Assembly: GCA_025266875.1 (NCBI GenBank)
Contig: JALLLT010000035.1
Coordinates: forward strand, 372,001-436,000
Length of the DNA stretch: 64,000 nucleotides
Reading direction: 5' to 3'
Source: Fennellomyces sp. T-0311
Taxonomy: Eukaryota; Mucoromycota; Mucoromycetes; Mucorales; Lichtheimiaceae
Shown: positions 46,701 through 61,204 of the stretch, piece after piece
Numbering within the stretch: the stretch's first letter is position 1
How the letters are laid out: the number at the start of each line of letters is the position of its first letter
The notes under the pieces: model-generated
Database searches by the model: none
Told to the model about the DNA's origin: nothing
Seen by the model: only the letters and a program-made list of their open reading frames with translations
Position numbers and translations under genes: made by a program

Positions 46701-49012
46701 GGGGCCTTGGTTTGAACGCACAGGCAACAAGTCAGTGATCTGCATGCCAATCACGCACAAGTGTACGACAGTCGGATGCTTATTGATTGAAGGCTCTGTT
46801 GGAGTATTCACTCAACGTCATGTCACTGTATTGAGCCTACTATGTCAACAGATGGGTATTTCCATCACCAATGCGTTCTTGTTCAAGTCGGTGCAACGCG
46901 TTACTATGGCAAATATGCGTATGATTGAAATGCAGAAGCAAGCATTGGAAGAAGCACGAAAGAGTAAAGAAGCGGCTGACAAGGCGACTCGACTAAGAGA
47001 AATCTTTTTGGCTAATATGAGTCATGAAATCCGTACTCCGTTCTCGGGTTTCTACGGCATGATTTCATTACTGGCAGAAACAAAGTATGTTCTCGGCTGT
47101 AAATATGTATTAGAGAAACTAATTTTTTTAGATTGGATGCCGAGCAACGAGATCTTGTACGAACTGCCAAAGAATCATGTGAAATGCTACTGCAGTTGAT
47201 TGATGACTTGCTTAACTTTTCCAAATTGCAAGCTGGAAAAGTATCTTTGGATCTATCCCCGGTTGTCATTGAAGATTTGGTCGCCGATGTTGTGGAAATG
47301 CTGATTGCTATGGCGATACAGAAGCGTATCAATATCACATACACAATTGCCGAGGAGGTGCCGGCGGTTGTCGTTGCAGACGGAAATCGTCTTCGCCAGT
47401 AAGCTTTCGGAATCCGCTCACCTTCGATATGACATTTACTAAATGCAAGTATCTAGGGTAATCATCAATCTGCTAGGCAATGCTATCAAATTCACACACG
47501 AAGGAGAAATCGTGATTCGGTGTTCCGTCGATCGAGAAAAGCCTATTGAGGATCAAGTTCCGCTGCTATTTGAAGTGATTGATTCCGGTATTGGTATCAG
47601 CAAGGAGCAGCGTAAAGCGCTTTTTGTACCTTTCTCCCAAGTCGATGGAAGTACTACGTAAGTCTATATATCAATTTGAAAACTGGAATTTAACAGGAAA
47701 AAAACTTTATTTAGGCGTAAATACGGTGGTACAGGGTTAGGTCTCTCGATCTGTTTGCAACTTGTTCAGCTGATGTCGGGCAAGATCGATGTCAGCAGTG
47801 AACCATCCAAAGGTTCAAGGTTCTTCTTTACGATATCAGCTACACGCCAATTGGATCAAACCAAGCAACGATTGGAAAGTGTTCAAAATCATTTGAAAAG
47901 TTTGAAAAACACAAGAATCTTGATTGCTGACAAGCACGCATCGACTATCACCATGGTGAGACAGCTGTTGCCAGGCATCGCAGTGGATGGTGTATGTTCA
48001 GTTGACGAACTCCAATCGCACCAAGCAACGGATTATCCAATTATCATTGTCGGCCTGTTTTTGACGCATGATCCCAAGTTTGAAGTCTGGGCAAACAAGT
48101 TGAAGCAGTTTTTGGAACGAGCAAGGTGTATTGTTGTCATGCATTATCCGACCGGTGCATTGAGTGAATTGCTGGGTGGCAAAGCGAGCAAGGATTTGGT
48201 GGCTATACATGATGAACGAAGTGATGAACCTGTATCGACAATACTGAGTGCAACGGGTATGCAAAACAAGCAACAGGCGATTGTGCGCATGCCAGTGCCC
48301 ATCCGTCGCAATACCTTGCTAAAAATTATGATGGAGATGGTGCGAAAACCTGAAGAAAAAGAAAAGCGATCGAACCGACCTGCCATGACAACTCGTGCAA
48401 GCTCAGAAGGCCAACGGTTGGTGGACTCCTTGACACCGCAAGAACGAGGGCTTTTTAGCTCTCAACATATCCTTGCTGCAGAAGGTAGGCGGCCGAGAAC
48501 AAAGAGAGAGCTGACTTATTAACATCATAAATTAGATAATCCTGTTGCTCGCAAGTTGTTGTATAAACAATTGACAAGGCTCGAATTTGATGTGATATGT
48601 GCGAGCAACGGTCTAGAAGCCGTCGAGGAATGGGCCAAACAGCCGCCTGGTTACTTCAAGATGGCATTCTTTGATCACCATATGCCAAAGGTAAAACGAT
48701 GTCATATAGTAGCAAGTTTGGATTACTAACAGAAAGCAAAGTGTGACGGTGTGGAAGCTACGAAACGAATCCGGAAGATCGAAAAGGACAGTAAAATCGA
48801 TATACGACTTCCTATAGTAGCGCTTACGGCGGACATCCAGGACAGTGCCAAAGAAATATGTATGAATGCTGGCATGGATGAGTAAGTTACTACGATGTAA
48901 AAGCCAAGATATAGTTACTAAGCAACAACAAAATAGCTACTTGACAAAACCTATGAGCCACAAGAACCTTGCCGAAGCGCTACGAAAGTACTGTTGCGAT
49001 GTTTTGGAATAA
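40716..49012 (+). CDS. Group X-like hybrid histidine kinase (kinase-like, AAA-type ATPase, GAF, HisKA, HATPase, REC)
   Basis: Twenty-three exons encode about 2353 residues. Exons: 40716-40870, 40929-40960, 41011-41094, 41157-41666, 41725-41942, 42001-42099, 42157-42550, 42606-42654, 42711-43041, 43097-43121, 43197-43697, 43753-44160, 44215-44803, 44856-45021, 45079-46002, 46062-46334, 46390-47084, 47132-47398, 47457-47657, 47715-48484, 48536-48690, 48742-48881, 48937-49012. Residues ~20-370 are a Ser/Thr-kinase-like domain with a degenerate catalytic loop (THGEVR, no HRD) and NFG for DFG. GPGGIGKST (~residue 498) is a P-loop, FLDDLHQAD its Walker B. After TPR-like helices comes GAF (~1600-1760), then MSHEIRTP with His1798, N-box [18 protein letters not shown], and a receiver with Asp2277 in FFDHHMP. 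Relatives (fission-yeast Mak2/Mak3, Candida Chk1) sense stress and feed a phosphorelay to Ypd1-type proteins. The ligand is unknown. AATAAA follows the stop. Confidence 0.92.
43171..43190. repeat. TA microsatellite inside the histidine-kinase gene
   Basis: An (AT)n run of about 20 bases lies in intron 10, immediately before the acceptor of exon 11. It is a candidate length-polymorphic site close to a 3' splice junction. Confidence 0.75.
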
Positions 49013-49337
49013 TGAAATAAAATAAGCTGTATAATTTATCACATATCTCGATGCTATCATTTTCGTTGAGATATGCATGAGTGCCCTGTGGCACATGTAT
49101 GATCAGTAGCAAAGCAGGTATGTAATAAGATGCTACGTATTACGTATGTGCGCATAATCATCGTCTGCCAAGTTATTAGATCCTTCTGGTCTACTACTTC
49201 AACGCTGTCCTCAATAAAATGAACTCTGAACAATCGATCATTGCAAAACACTCTTTTCAACATTGCTTCTCGCGCAGCCGAAGTCTGATCCTCCTGATTC
49301 AGACAGTTAATCTCCGCTGCAGAACTCTTCCTGCAAA
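49013..49337. promoter_or_regulatory. Spacer and promoter region of the F-box gene
   Basis: About 325 bases between the histidine-kinase stop and the F-box gene ATG. It carries the poly(A) signal of the former. No TATA box stands out. Confidence 0.35.
49016..49021 (+). terminator. Poly(A) signal AATAAA after the histidine kinase
   Basis: AATAAA begins four bases after the TAA stop and is embedded in an A-rich stretch. Confidence 0.4.
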
Positions 49338-51324
49338 ATGACGGACAAGGGCAATAAAAAGATGCCATCCTCCACAACTGACAGTCATGAAGATTACGAT
49401 CAAGTCATTAACGAGACATCGACTGCAATCAGTCGAATGTTTGAAAACGATTACGTTGAACTACTGGACAAACGAGCATTTGCGCAAGCAATGAAGAGTC
49501 GATTTGCAGCAGCCGAACAAGATGCGCGTGAAATTATCAAACACACGCCACAGTCCGGACGAGGATATGTTCGAGCCGGTGAACTATACGCGATGCAAGG
49601 CAAGCAGGATAAAGCAGCCGAAATTTATGCTATAGGATCCACAGTAGTGCCAAAGACCGATACATTTTACGCACGACTCATGGCCCACGAAAAGTTGGCT
49701 ACCGAAAAGGCCAACCTGAAACTGGATATGATCGCACGTCTCCCCTTGGAAACCACCTTTAACATTTTTGATCGATTGCCATTGGCAACAAAAGGTGCCT
49801 GTTTGAACGTATCCAAAGTATGGCGCGAACGACTCATCAAGTGTGCCTCGGCTTGGAATACACTGACGGCGCAAGGAGGCGTAGAAGATATGGCCATTTG
49901 CAACGCAATTCCGAAAATCGGTACTCATGTCAAGGAGCTGACTTTGGCGTGCAAAACTAAACAATTGAGGGCCATCTACTTGACCCATATGCGGAACGGA
50001 TATTTCAAGAACCTGAGCACTCTCATCATGACCAGTGAGCTTTTTGTTGCCCCAATGATACAAGAGAACAACAGGCTAACCTATCGGTTTAGAGGACATG
50101 ACATATACGGTTAATCGTGAACTAATATCATTGGCCTTGTGGGAAACGCGCAACACCTTGACACATCTTGATGTCGACCTGACTGACGCCAAAGTGTTTA
50201 TTTCCGTTTCATCAATTTTGATGTCCTCACCCAATCTGCTCTGGCTATACTACAAGGCATCCAATTCGATGCGAAAGGTGGTGGGGGATAGCTCTGGGCT
50301 ATTGTCACCGAGCAAACTAAAGCAATTGAGGATACAAGTGGAGTTTATGCGTGGCGAAGACATTCACCCCATCTTGTTAAACTGCCCAGACTTGCGACAA
50401 CTGACGCTCATTGGCTGCGAGCCCACTGTTTTGGATGTGGTACGAACGACATGCGCCAACCTGGAACATTTCGGATACAACGACGATCCACTCAGCACCG
50501 CATTGACCATCACAGCAGCCGGTCGCCCGCATTCTGTCGGACTCAAAAGTATCAAGATTGCCACGCAGGTGCATCTCACTCAGGTCATGCCGTTCTTTGT
50601 CGATCACTGCAACACCCTGCGCTCAGCCCATATACAACTCAATGAACTGTTCGATGATGGCCAAGCATGGACATACCCGGTCATGAAGGAACTGCGACTC
50701 TTGATTTGCTCATTTGCGATTGGTACCGAGCCTGTCATGGCCAGGATAATAAAGGAATGTCCCGAACTACGGGTTGTATACCTAGAGAACGTCGACAATA
50801 TGGATGTCCTATCGCGCGAATTACTCAAGGCTGAGAAGCTGACCAAGATATCGATCAGCAACACGCATTGTCCCCTCGAGGACGAGCTTCAGCGGTTGTT
50901 TGACAAGCATGTGCTGCTGAACCAAGATTCAAGTTTGGCCAGCATTCGGTTTGCAACATGTTACACTGTGTCGGATTCGGTATTGTCCGGATTACGGTGT
51001 CTCAAGGCTCTCAAGGCGCTCGAATTGACTAATTGTGAAGGCATGAGCGTGATGGGCTTGAAGAATGCGCTGTCAGAACTCAAAACGCTGACGGAAATCA
51101 AATTAGCAAGAATGGATATCGTTACAGATACAGTGGTCAGCACGTTGACGCATATTCCAACAGTCCGATTGAATAATCTAAACAGCGTTTCGGATAAAGC
51201 GGTCCGAAGTTTGGTCGCCCAATCTAAATGTTTGCAGACTTTGGAACTTCGCACCTGTTCCAAATGCACTCCAATGACCATTTTGGAAGCCAGAGCCAAA
51301 GGCATTGATGTTATTGTAGCCTAG
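49338..51324 (+). CDS. TPR / F-box / leucine-rich-repeat protein
   Basis: Two exons (49338-50034, 50093-51324) encode 642 residues. Residues ~30-120 form TPR-like helices ('FAAAEQDAREIIKHTPQSGR', 'GELYAMQGKQDKAAEIY'). Residues ~128-168 form an F-box ('LDMIARLPLETTFNIFDRLP', 'VSKVWRERL'). The remainder is leucine-rich repeats of the AMN1/Grr1 type ('LRQLTLIGC', 'LKALELTNCEG', 'LQTLELRTCSKC'). F-box proteins recruit substrates through their LRRs to SCF ubiquitin ligases via Skp1; the substrate here is unknown. TPR-F-box-LRR proteins occur widely in zygomycetes and resemble fission-yeast Pof1-3-type architectures (Pof3 also has N-terminal TPRs). The gene is convergent with YSC84, only 104 bp apart. 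Confidence 0.85.
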
Positions 51325-51428
51325 ATGGGCTATCTTTGACGTAGACTGTATATATATATAAAAAAAGTATATTTGTATGTACGTAGTTATTCCAATATAT
51401 ATATAAATACAACGCTCCCTCACTTCTC

Positions 51429-53087
51429 TTAAAGTAACTCTACGAAGTTGGCAGGGAACTAAAAAGTGAGCAGGTGAGTAATATGGGCTTTTTTGCATAT
51501 GAAAATATATAAACTTACAATGCCGGTACGTGAATTCAGGGTACCTGTCCACCAGTCGTTATTGGTGTCGGTCTTTTTGGTAATGATGATAATGTCACCC
51601 TTTTTGAAAGGCAAATCGCCATCCTGTTCGCCCGCAAAGTTAAACATTGCACGTGCACGAGTTTCGTTGGAGTTGCGCGATGGCGAGTCAAATCCTTGCG
51701 AAGTACCGTATCCGCCGCCATATCCATCATTGCCACGACTATATTGCGACGCCTGCTTATCCACAAACGTTTCGCCATATACCGGCTCGCTATTGTACAT
51801 TGCACCGGACATTGTATTGGAACGACCAAGTCCACGTCCGTAATCGTTGTTGTTTCGGCCATAATCGCTGTTGCCTCGGCTGTAATCATTACCACCGCGT
51901 CCAAAATCATTGTTTCCGCGTCCATATCCGCTATCATTGAAATCGTCTCGACTGTTGTTGCCGTTCATAAATGAAAATCGACCACCAGTAGTAGCGCTTC
52001 GATTCAGTCCAGAATTGTAATCACCAGCTGAACTGCGACCATGGAAACGAGCGTCAAGCGCTCGATAAAGTGGATCGGCTTGTGGGGGTGGTGGGATGGT
52101 ACCGTTCAACAAATCACGTGTGGAAACTTTGCGGCCGTACATTTTCGCATTGGCGTCGAAGCGTTCAAGAATAGCTGAACCTTCCAGGGACACCCCGGCA
52201 AAAAGACCTCGTGTTTTGCTGTACGAGTAGACTGCGGCAACACTTTTTAGGGATGCTGTGCCTGAAGCCTCGGCGTTTCTTCCAATGGGACCAGCAGCCA
52301 CTAAAATATATAACTTTTATGAGCTATGCCTGCTTTTTTCTGAAGTGATTCCAAATTACCTGAAATGTTGCCACCCAACGTGATGCTACCATGGTGCATA
52401 AATGTCTTTACGGCAGCAGTGGTGTTTAATACCATGACAACATCCGTCAACTCGGCACCTGATTTAATTCATTAGGAGCCTTTACAGAAAAGGGTAACCA
52501 AGGAGACTTACCGACTTGACCACCAAAGCCCATACCACCCGTCATAATAGCAGCAGGAGCAGACCATGCTTTTTAATAAGGGTTAATAAACCTGTTATTT
52601 TTTTCAGTGGCGTGTGTGCGTGTGTTACTCACATCCATCCGGAAGTCTATTTTAATTTTAGATAAGCTTGCGAAAAAAAGAATGAGAATTTTCTTGTTCC
52701 ATACCTTGCAACCACCAGACCAGAGCCTGCTCTGCCTGAAAACAAGAAGCCCTGCACCACATGATCAGCTCTTTAGTTCCAAACTGCCCTTTGCTGACGA
52801 CATACTGCTTTCAGGATAGTTAAGACTGCAAGTCCTTTGGCGTTATTGAGGATACCCGGAGGGATAATCTTGTCAAGCCCCTGTCCAGGGTCTACCACGT
52901 TTCACGTTAGCCCGCATGTAGGACCCCGGCTTGTGCTTTCCTTACCAATAAAGCCGTTGAGAATGCGAGAAGCCTTGCGACATTCCGCTAAAACCCGAGT
53001 TAATTGCCGTTTAACCTTTGACTTCGGTTGAATTGCCAACTTACAAGCAAGACTCGAAGGTAATGGCGAGTTAATTTGAAATGACAT
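51429..53087 (-). CDS. YSC84: Ysc84/Lsb3-like SYLF + SH3 protein
   Basis: Nine exons give 399 residues: 53087-53045, 52987-52946, 52891-52806, 52751-52705, 52646-52633 (14 nt), 52568-52512, 52458-52360, 52300-51519, 51458-51429. The N-terminal SYLF (DUF500) domain is well conserved: 'SECRKASRILNGFI', 'GLDKIIPPGILNNAKGLAV', 'GFLFSGRAGSGLVVAR', 'TGGMGFGGQVGAELTD', 'AAGPIGRNAEAS', 'SYSKTRGLFAGVSLEG'. Residues ~225-320 are a low-complexity linker of repeated Asn/Asp-Tyr-Gly-Arg units. The C-terminal SH3 starts 'ARAMFNFAGEQDGDLPF', includes the WW pair, and ends PANFVELL from the last 30-nt exon. Yeast Ysc84/Lsb3 binds Las17 and actin at cortical patches and helps endocytosis; the same role is expected here. 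Confidence 0.93.
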
Positions 53088-53396
53088 GATTTGCCTTTTG
53101 AAAAATAAAAGAACAAGAGGAAAAAAGAAGAGTGAAAGAATAGGGCCGTCTGGAAAAAATACTTAATGCCGAGCGGCTAAAAGCCAAGCGTTTCCATGGA
53201 AATTCGCCGCGAGTCTAAAAGTGGCAACACAACGTGTCTGGATGAAAGACACGCACAGACCCTTTTCTTTCTTGTTCCCCTTTATTGCCTTGGCTCTCAC
53301 TTTTTTTTTACTGCGTGCTTTTTTTAAAAAAAGAGCTATTTTTAATTTGCCATAGCGTCGCCAAGAATCAAGTTATTTGCTTCAGGTACATAACGT
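53088..53396. promoter_or_regulatory. Spacer upstream of YSC84
   Basis: About 310 bases between the SCP2-domain gene and YSC84, both on the minus strand. T/A-rich tracts are present; no defined element is seen. Confidence 0.35.
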
Positions 53397-54058
53397 CTAA
53401 AGTTTGCTTGATAGTGACAACAAATGCTCGTTTTGTTGAACAAACTCAATCGCACGCTTGTATAAAATTAATCAGGCCATGTTGCAACAACGATGTCTTT
53501 TTTTCTTTCTTTACCTCGCGACCACCAGCTTTCTCGAACAGTTGTTCCAATCGTTGGGCAAGCACCAGATCACCCCGAACCTTGATGCGGCGTGCCATGT
53601 AGGCCTTCACGCCTGTCAAACTAATGTTGAAAAGGTGAATATACGTAGTCGGCAACCGGAAAATTAATAAAATTTACCCTCCTGCAACGAAACTGAGAAC
53701 ATCTGCATCTTCCAACTGCAGCTTCACCACAGGTACTTTTTCCGTGGGCTGGCGTGACGTTTGCTTAATTTTGGTAATCACTGGCTTGATTCCTTTTCCT
53801 ATATGTTTTGTACACAACAGCGGTCAATAATTAAATATTGACAGTCCAAAAAACGCATTTACCTCGGAATAGAAGGTACCAAGTGGTTGCCGGCTTTCGT
53901 CTTTTCGTCACATTCAGGACATATAGCCCTTTGAGGTTCGGCCACAGAGCCGGGTCGGCAGTTAACTGACGATCCAGCTCCGGAAGCATCAAGTCAGCTA
54001 CTAGTTGTTTTGGCGGACGGACTTTACGTGGCTGTGAAGCTGGATACCAAAACGACAT
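53397..54058 (-). CDS. SCP2-type sterol/lipid-binding domain protein (small)
   Basis: Four exons (54058-53863, 53798-53678, 53620-53515, 53456-53397) encode 160 residues. The sequence fits a stand-alone SCP2-like domain: 'WPNLKGLYVLNVTKRRKPAT', 'TWYLLFRG', 'PVVKLQLEDADVLSFVAGGL', then the hallmark 'KAYMARRIKVRGDLVLAQRL' (equivalent of the 'G.L..KGD..LA..L' motif). The last exon (RAIEFVQQNEHLLSLSSKL, then stop) was chosen because its CAAG acceptor is the only one near that preserves a plausible helical C-terminus. SCP2 domains bind lipids or acyl-CoA in a hydrophobic tunnel, often in peroxisomes. No C-terminal SKL-type tripeptide is certain: the protein ends in ...SSKL, which is close to, or is, a PTS1 (SKL). 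Ligand unknown. Confidence 0.78.
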
Positions 54059-57000
54059 GACTGGACCACAAAAAAAGGAGAAGAAAAAAGAGGAATAAAG
54101 CGGAAAAGAAAATTTATGCATTATAAGGGATGGGAAAGCCATGTGCTTTTCTTTTTGAAATTGTGTGAGAACCCAGAGATGGACCCCTTTTGTGCAAATA
54201 AAAACACGACCTGTTCAACTACTTCTCACGCCGTAACTTTTTTCCGCGCGATAGATCGGCTATGTGCTCTCAATAGGGAAAAGAAACTGACCTAATTGTT
54301 ATCGACCAATATATTATGGAACGGTGCATGAATCTTTTATCGTAACGATTAGCACTTTAAGACAGTAGCTATAATTTATGCTATTTCGATGGACTTTTCG
54401 TACCAGTGCTGCTCCTTTCGTCAAGATCTTGAATATTCGATGCCGCTACCTCTGATTTTGTGCCAATGAACAACACGGTATAGCCTCTGGACGCTTTCTC
54501 GAATATATTAGTCAATATTGGTACTTGCTAATCCGTCTGGCTAACTGTACCTTTACTTGTCCTATAAACATGATAAGGGCATGTGTCCAATACGAGAACT
54601 GACGTTATAAAAACATGTCGTTGGGTTTTGCAATTCGAGCCAAATTTACGGACGTTGGTGCACCCTCAAGCATCATCTTTGCTTTTCGTTTTCTCACTGT
54701 TCTTTTTTCTGTACATAATTATAATTGGTTTCTGGACTGGATCGAATCGCTTGGATTGGTTGTCAGAACAAACTTGCACCATGCTTATTATCCTGGCCGT
54801 ATTATATATCCCTTCATTCCTGATATGCCATACATGTGTAAACGAGGCCAGCTTTGAAATTGTCGGCCGTGGTACCACGTCGCCTTTCTCAAGACATTTT
54901 AAGACCGTATACGGATTGTTGACTTACCCCTACTACGTTGCAATCACACGCCACTGTGCCCATCATTTTTTAACACACATACGCCTCGTAATACAAGTAG
55001 AATCGGGTAGCTTTTTTCATTCTCATCTCGTACTCTTTGGTGGCTGTAAAGGCCATACAGCACTTTAGGCCGACGCCATTGCTTAGTTTGCGGACGTCGT
55101 AACATTACTTTAATAACTAAAAATAGACTGGCAATCCATATAGCTACTGTTGCTGAGCTCGGCCTCGTCTGCAGTGTTATAACTTCCCCAATGATATAAT
55201 ATTCTGAATAAACTTTGATATATACATTATGTGTTGAGCTGAGCGGACCTTGCTAACAAATAAGTCAAGGGAGCACACAAGTTGCGTTGACTTGATTGAG
55301 AGATATAGGTAATATTCACATCAAGCTTTCTGATATTTTTTTCTTGTAGTATCTTGAGCATTCTTCTATGGGTAGCTGTTCACGTAGCTTAATTACTATA
55401 ATTTACTGCGAATATTACATTACCGTTATCTCGACTGGCTCTGGTCGAGGGTCATCCCCTGCAGTGTACCTTTATCCTTGAAACCTTGGAATGAGGTGTG
55501 TATAATACAATAATTTAATGCGGTTTCGACTGTTTCGGGTTTATGGGGAGCACAAGCATCTATTGCTTTCATCGATACCCCCTTCTTAAAAATCGCTTGA
55601 CGCAGCAATATGAATGCTTGAATTGTACAATTACTTCTTGAAGATAGCAGCGTGCGTAAGTGAAAAGTTTTCATTCTGCGAATCCCTGAAGTGGTTTTAC
55701 TCAAACAATGTCCAATTACGCTTGACGATATACTTGCAGCAGGATCCAATTAAGACTTGGGGGAAAAAGCAGAGAAACAGCAATTTTAGTAAGTTCCAGA
55801 GCACTGAAGGATGCTGCGCAGACACTGCGATGCCTTGGAATAGCTCGTGTTTGCAAAGGTTATGTGTACATTTCCGTCTTTCGCTTGCTACCGAACATCC
55901 GACTGTTTGATAAACCTGGAAATATCTCGGCAAGGTCACCACATTCGTCTAAACTTTGATATCTAAACTCTGTATCCTTGCTTCCTTGCCCGTTAAAAGC
56001 AGCATTTAATTGGCGTCTCTTATGTTTGATTTTGTTTCAGTAGTAGTAGTATGGTGACGAGAAGTGAAATTGTAGTATGTCGCTTTTCAACAACTGGGCG
56101 ATTCTCTAATGTCATTTTCAAGCACTTTTACTTTAACCTCCACAGCATCATCGACTGCTCGTCGTGTTTGGTAATTCATTCAGAGCGACGCGTCTTGTTT
56201 ATTATGTTACATTGTCTCTGAATAATAGTACGTATTGAATGCACGGTTATTTATTTGATTTTTATCAATAGTGCGAAAATACTTACACCATATACACAGA
56301 AATTTATCAGAAGCTTTCAGCTAAGGGATGTAGACGGTGTTTGTAAATATACCGTCGTATACGTACATAGCACTGGACCAGTTTACAGACGATGCCAGTC
56401 CAAGCTTTTGTACCGTATAAGGTATATCTCAATCTTCATGGGTTTCTTGCATATCTATTCAATTCAATGTAAACTAGATGCAATGCTTTTGGTCCTTTCG
56501 AAGGTCGACAGAAGCTATGATGCGTAATTAAAACTTGAAACCATGACACGTTCGGTAGAATAGAAAACAGGCAGTGTAAGCATCGGGCCTCGGCTAAACA
56601 AGGGTATGAGAACGAGATGTAACTTCCATATATTTGCTAGGCTATCCACATAAATTAAATAAATAGTTAGTTTACTGGCATCATGTTGTAGGGGCACCCA
56701 TAGTTTAGGCGGGTCTACTTGAGAAGAATGTCAGTGGATAAACAAGTTGATGAGTGTACATGCTATTAAAAACAATTGTGGCACTGGTTTAGTTTGTGGC
56801 AAAACGTATAATGATGGGGTAGATTTATTGTAAATATGTATGATACCGGAAGAATGGACTGAAAACAAGAAGAGTCGGGACATGGCATGTGCTTTTCTTG
56901 AAAACCGGTGGGAAACTACGGATGGACTATGTTCTATATACTTTTTAGCATAACAAACGATGAATCAAACTAAACCACCTCAAAGCGGTTAAATTCTCAC

Positions 57001-57534
57001 GATAGTCTTCTTTCCGTAGTTACATGTAGATACTTAAACGATATTTACTTTTCCGATAGCGCTAACATGTATTCTGCGTCCCTTTCCTTTATTGAGCGGC
57101 CCAAATGACTCGAGTATTTAGTAGAATATCCATATACGTACGGTTTAGCCAAATGTATGCAAATAGAAAAGTAGTAGGCTTGTTAGTCGACTGCAAATGA
57201 TATGACAGTTACACTGGTATACCAGCAGAACTCTGACTGCTGGTGGTAGAGTAATTAAGTGATGTGATTTATATCGTAGCTGGGGATCTATATATCGATG
57301 GCAATATCAGCACAAGATGCGTATCAAGCAGATAGATGAACACAGGTTCACGCGTTGGCAAGCATACAGCGGTCTACTTGGTCGAATCAAACTGGAACGC
57401 ATGGACGCAGCGGGGCAAGTTGATATAAGCCAATCAGCTTGAACGGACTTTTTGCGGGCTCCACGTCGCTGTTTCACTTGTCGCGTTGTTCCTATCTCCC
57501 TTTCTCGACACACACCATCCGATAGCGCGTTGCC
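54059..57534. other. Gene-poor 3.5-kb intergenic region
   Basis: I see no supportable gene. A plus-strand hydrophobic ORF around 54.6-55.0 kb and a minus-strand ORF at 55,426-55,749 lack recognisable motifs and usable start context. The last 200 bases are presumably the SEC23 promoter. Composition is AT-rich. Confidence 0.45.
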
Positions 57535-60272
<2,738 letters not shown>

Positions 60273-60542
60273 AAATGAAAATTCAAAAAAATAGGATATA
60301 GAAATAGTCTCACCCTCGGTCACTTTCTCTCTTTTCTTTCCATGTCTCTAATCTCTTCATACTACATTCTACACTTTGTATCCATGGAGATTTGTTTCGT
60401 CACTACGCGTCCTAATGCTTTGGAAATTGCTGCCAAATGGTTGCTATGGCGCTGTTTGAATTTATCGGCGCGTTGATGATGGATGGCTTATAATTTGAAA
60501 GGCTGCTTGCCCTTGGATTGTAAACAGCGACAAACAATAATA

Positions 60543-61067
60543 ATGGCCAGCAGCATGTGGCAATCCCTCCGTAAGGGCACCAGTGCACTTTTCCGTTCAT
60601 ACTCGACTGCCGTCAATGAAACACGTGTACCGAACGATCCTTTGGTGACCCAACTTGTCAACACAATTATGCGCGATGGCAAAAAAGCGCGCGCACAACG
60701 ATTGGTGAGCGACAGCATGCTTTGGTTACAAAAAAAGCACAGTGTCGAAGAACCTTACACCATGTTGAACGAAGCCATTGAATCCGCCTCACCAATGTTG
60801 AAATTGACCACGACCAAAAAGGGCAGTAAAGCTATCCACGTCCCAACTCCTTTGCGGTTACGCCAACGTCGTCGACGAGCAATTATTTGGATGCTTGACT
60901 CGGCCGCCAAACGGCCAGAAAAGACCTTTGAACAACGATTCGCTTCCGAAGTATTCGATGTCATCCAAGGTACCAGCCCAGCACTCCAGAAGAAGGCCCA
61001 GATTCATAAGCAGGCTCTGGCTAATCGTGCCAATGCTCAAGTCTCCTACAACACCCAGTCGCGATAG
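60543..61067 (+). CDS. RSM7: Mitochondrial ribosomal protein uS7m (S7 family)
   Basis: Single exon, 174 residues. The ATG at 60543 is followed by MASSMWQSLRKGTSALFRSYST, an arginine/serine-rich presequence typical of mitochondrial import; an in-frame ATG 60 bases upstream is possible but gives a less typical leader. The S7 core is evident: 'NDPLVTQLVNTIMRDGKKARA', 'AIESASPMLKL', 'PTPLRLRQRRRRAIIWML', 'RPEKTFEQRFASEV' and C-terminal 'HKQALANRANAQ'. uS7 binds the 3' major domain of small-subunit rRNA and nucleates assembly of the subunit head. It is co-oriented with SEC23, 270 bp after its stop. AATAAA lies at 61095-61100. Confidence 0.93.
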   Translation: MASSMWQSLRKGTSALFRSYSTAVNETRVPNDPLVTQLVNTIMRDGKKARAQRLVSDSMLWLQKKHSVEEPYTMLNEAIESASPMLKLTTTKKGSKAIHVPTPLRLRQRRRRAIIWMLDSAAKRPEKTFEQRFASEVFDVIQGTSPALQKKAQIHKQALANRANAQVSYNTQSR

Positions 61068-61094
61068 ATTTTATTTGGTGTAAAAAAAAAAGTA

Positions 61095-61100
61095 AATAAA
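61095..61100 (+). terminator. Poly(A) signal AATAAA after uS7m
   Basis: AATAAA lies 28 bases after the uS7m stop codon within an A-rich context. Confidence 0.5.
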
Positions 61101-61204
61101 AAGTGGATATATATGAGGTAATGCCCTTGGTTCGGATGGGTGCTTAATTTAAGGTTTTGACAGGTGAACGATTGACAGCTGGTTGGCCTGATCAATTTAG
61201 AAGA

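Noticed and set aside
54583..55068. Plus-strand hydrophobic ORF and the overlapping 54615-54857 ORF
   Set aside because: The longer one has no ATG at its start, the two are in different frames, and neither has a recognisable motif, splice context or conserved pattern.
55426..55749. Minus-strand ORF with an 'ETALNYCIIHTSFQGFKDKGTL'-like segment
   Set aside because: It reads somewhat protein-like and could be an eroded repeat, but it starts without ATG and I cannot tie it to any family.
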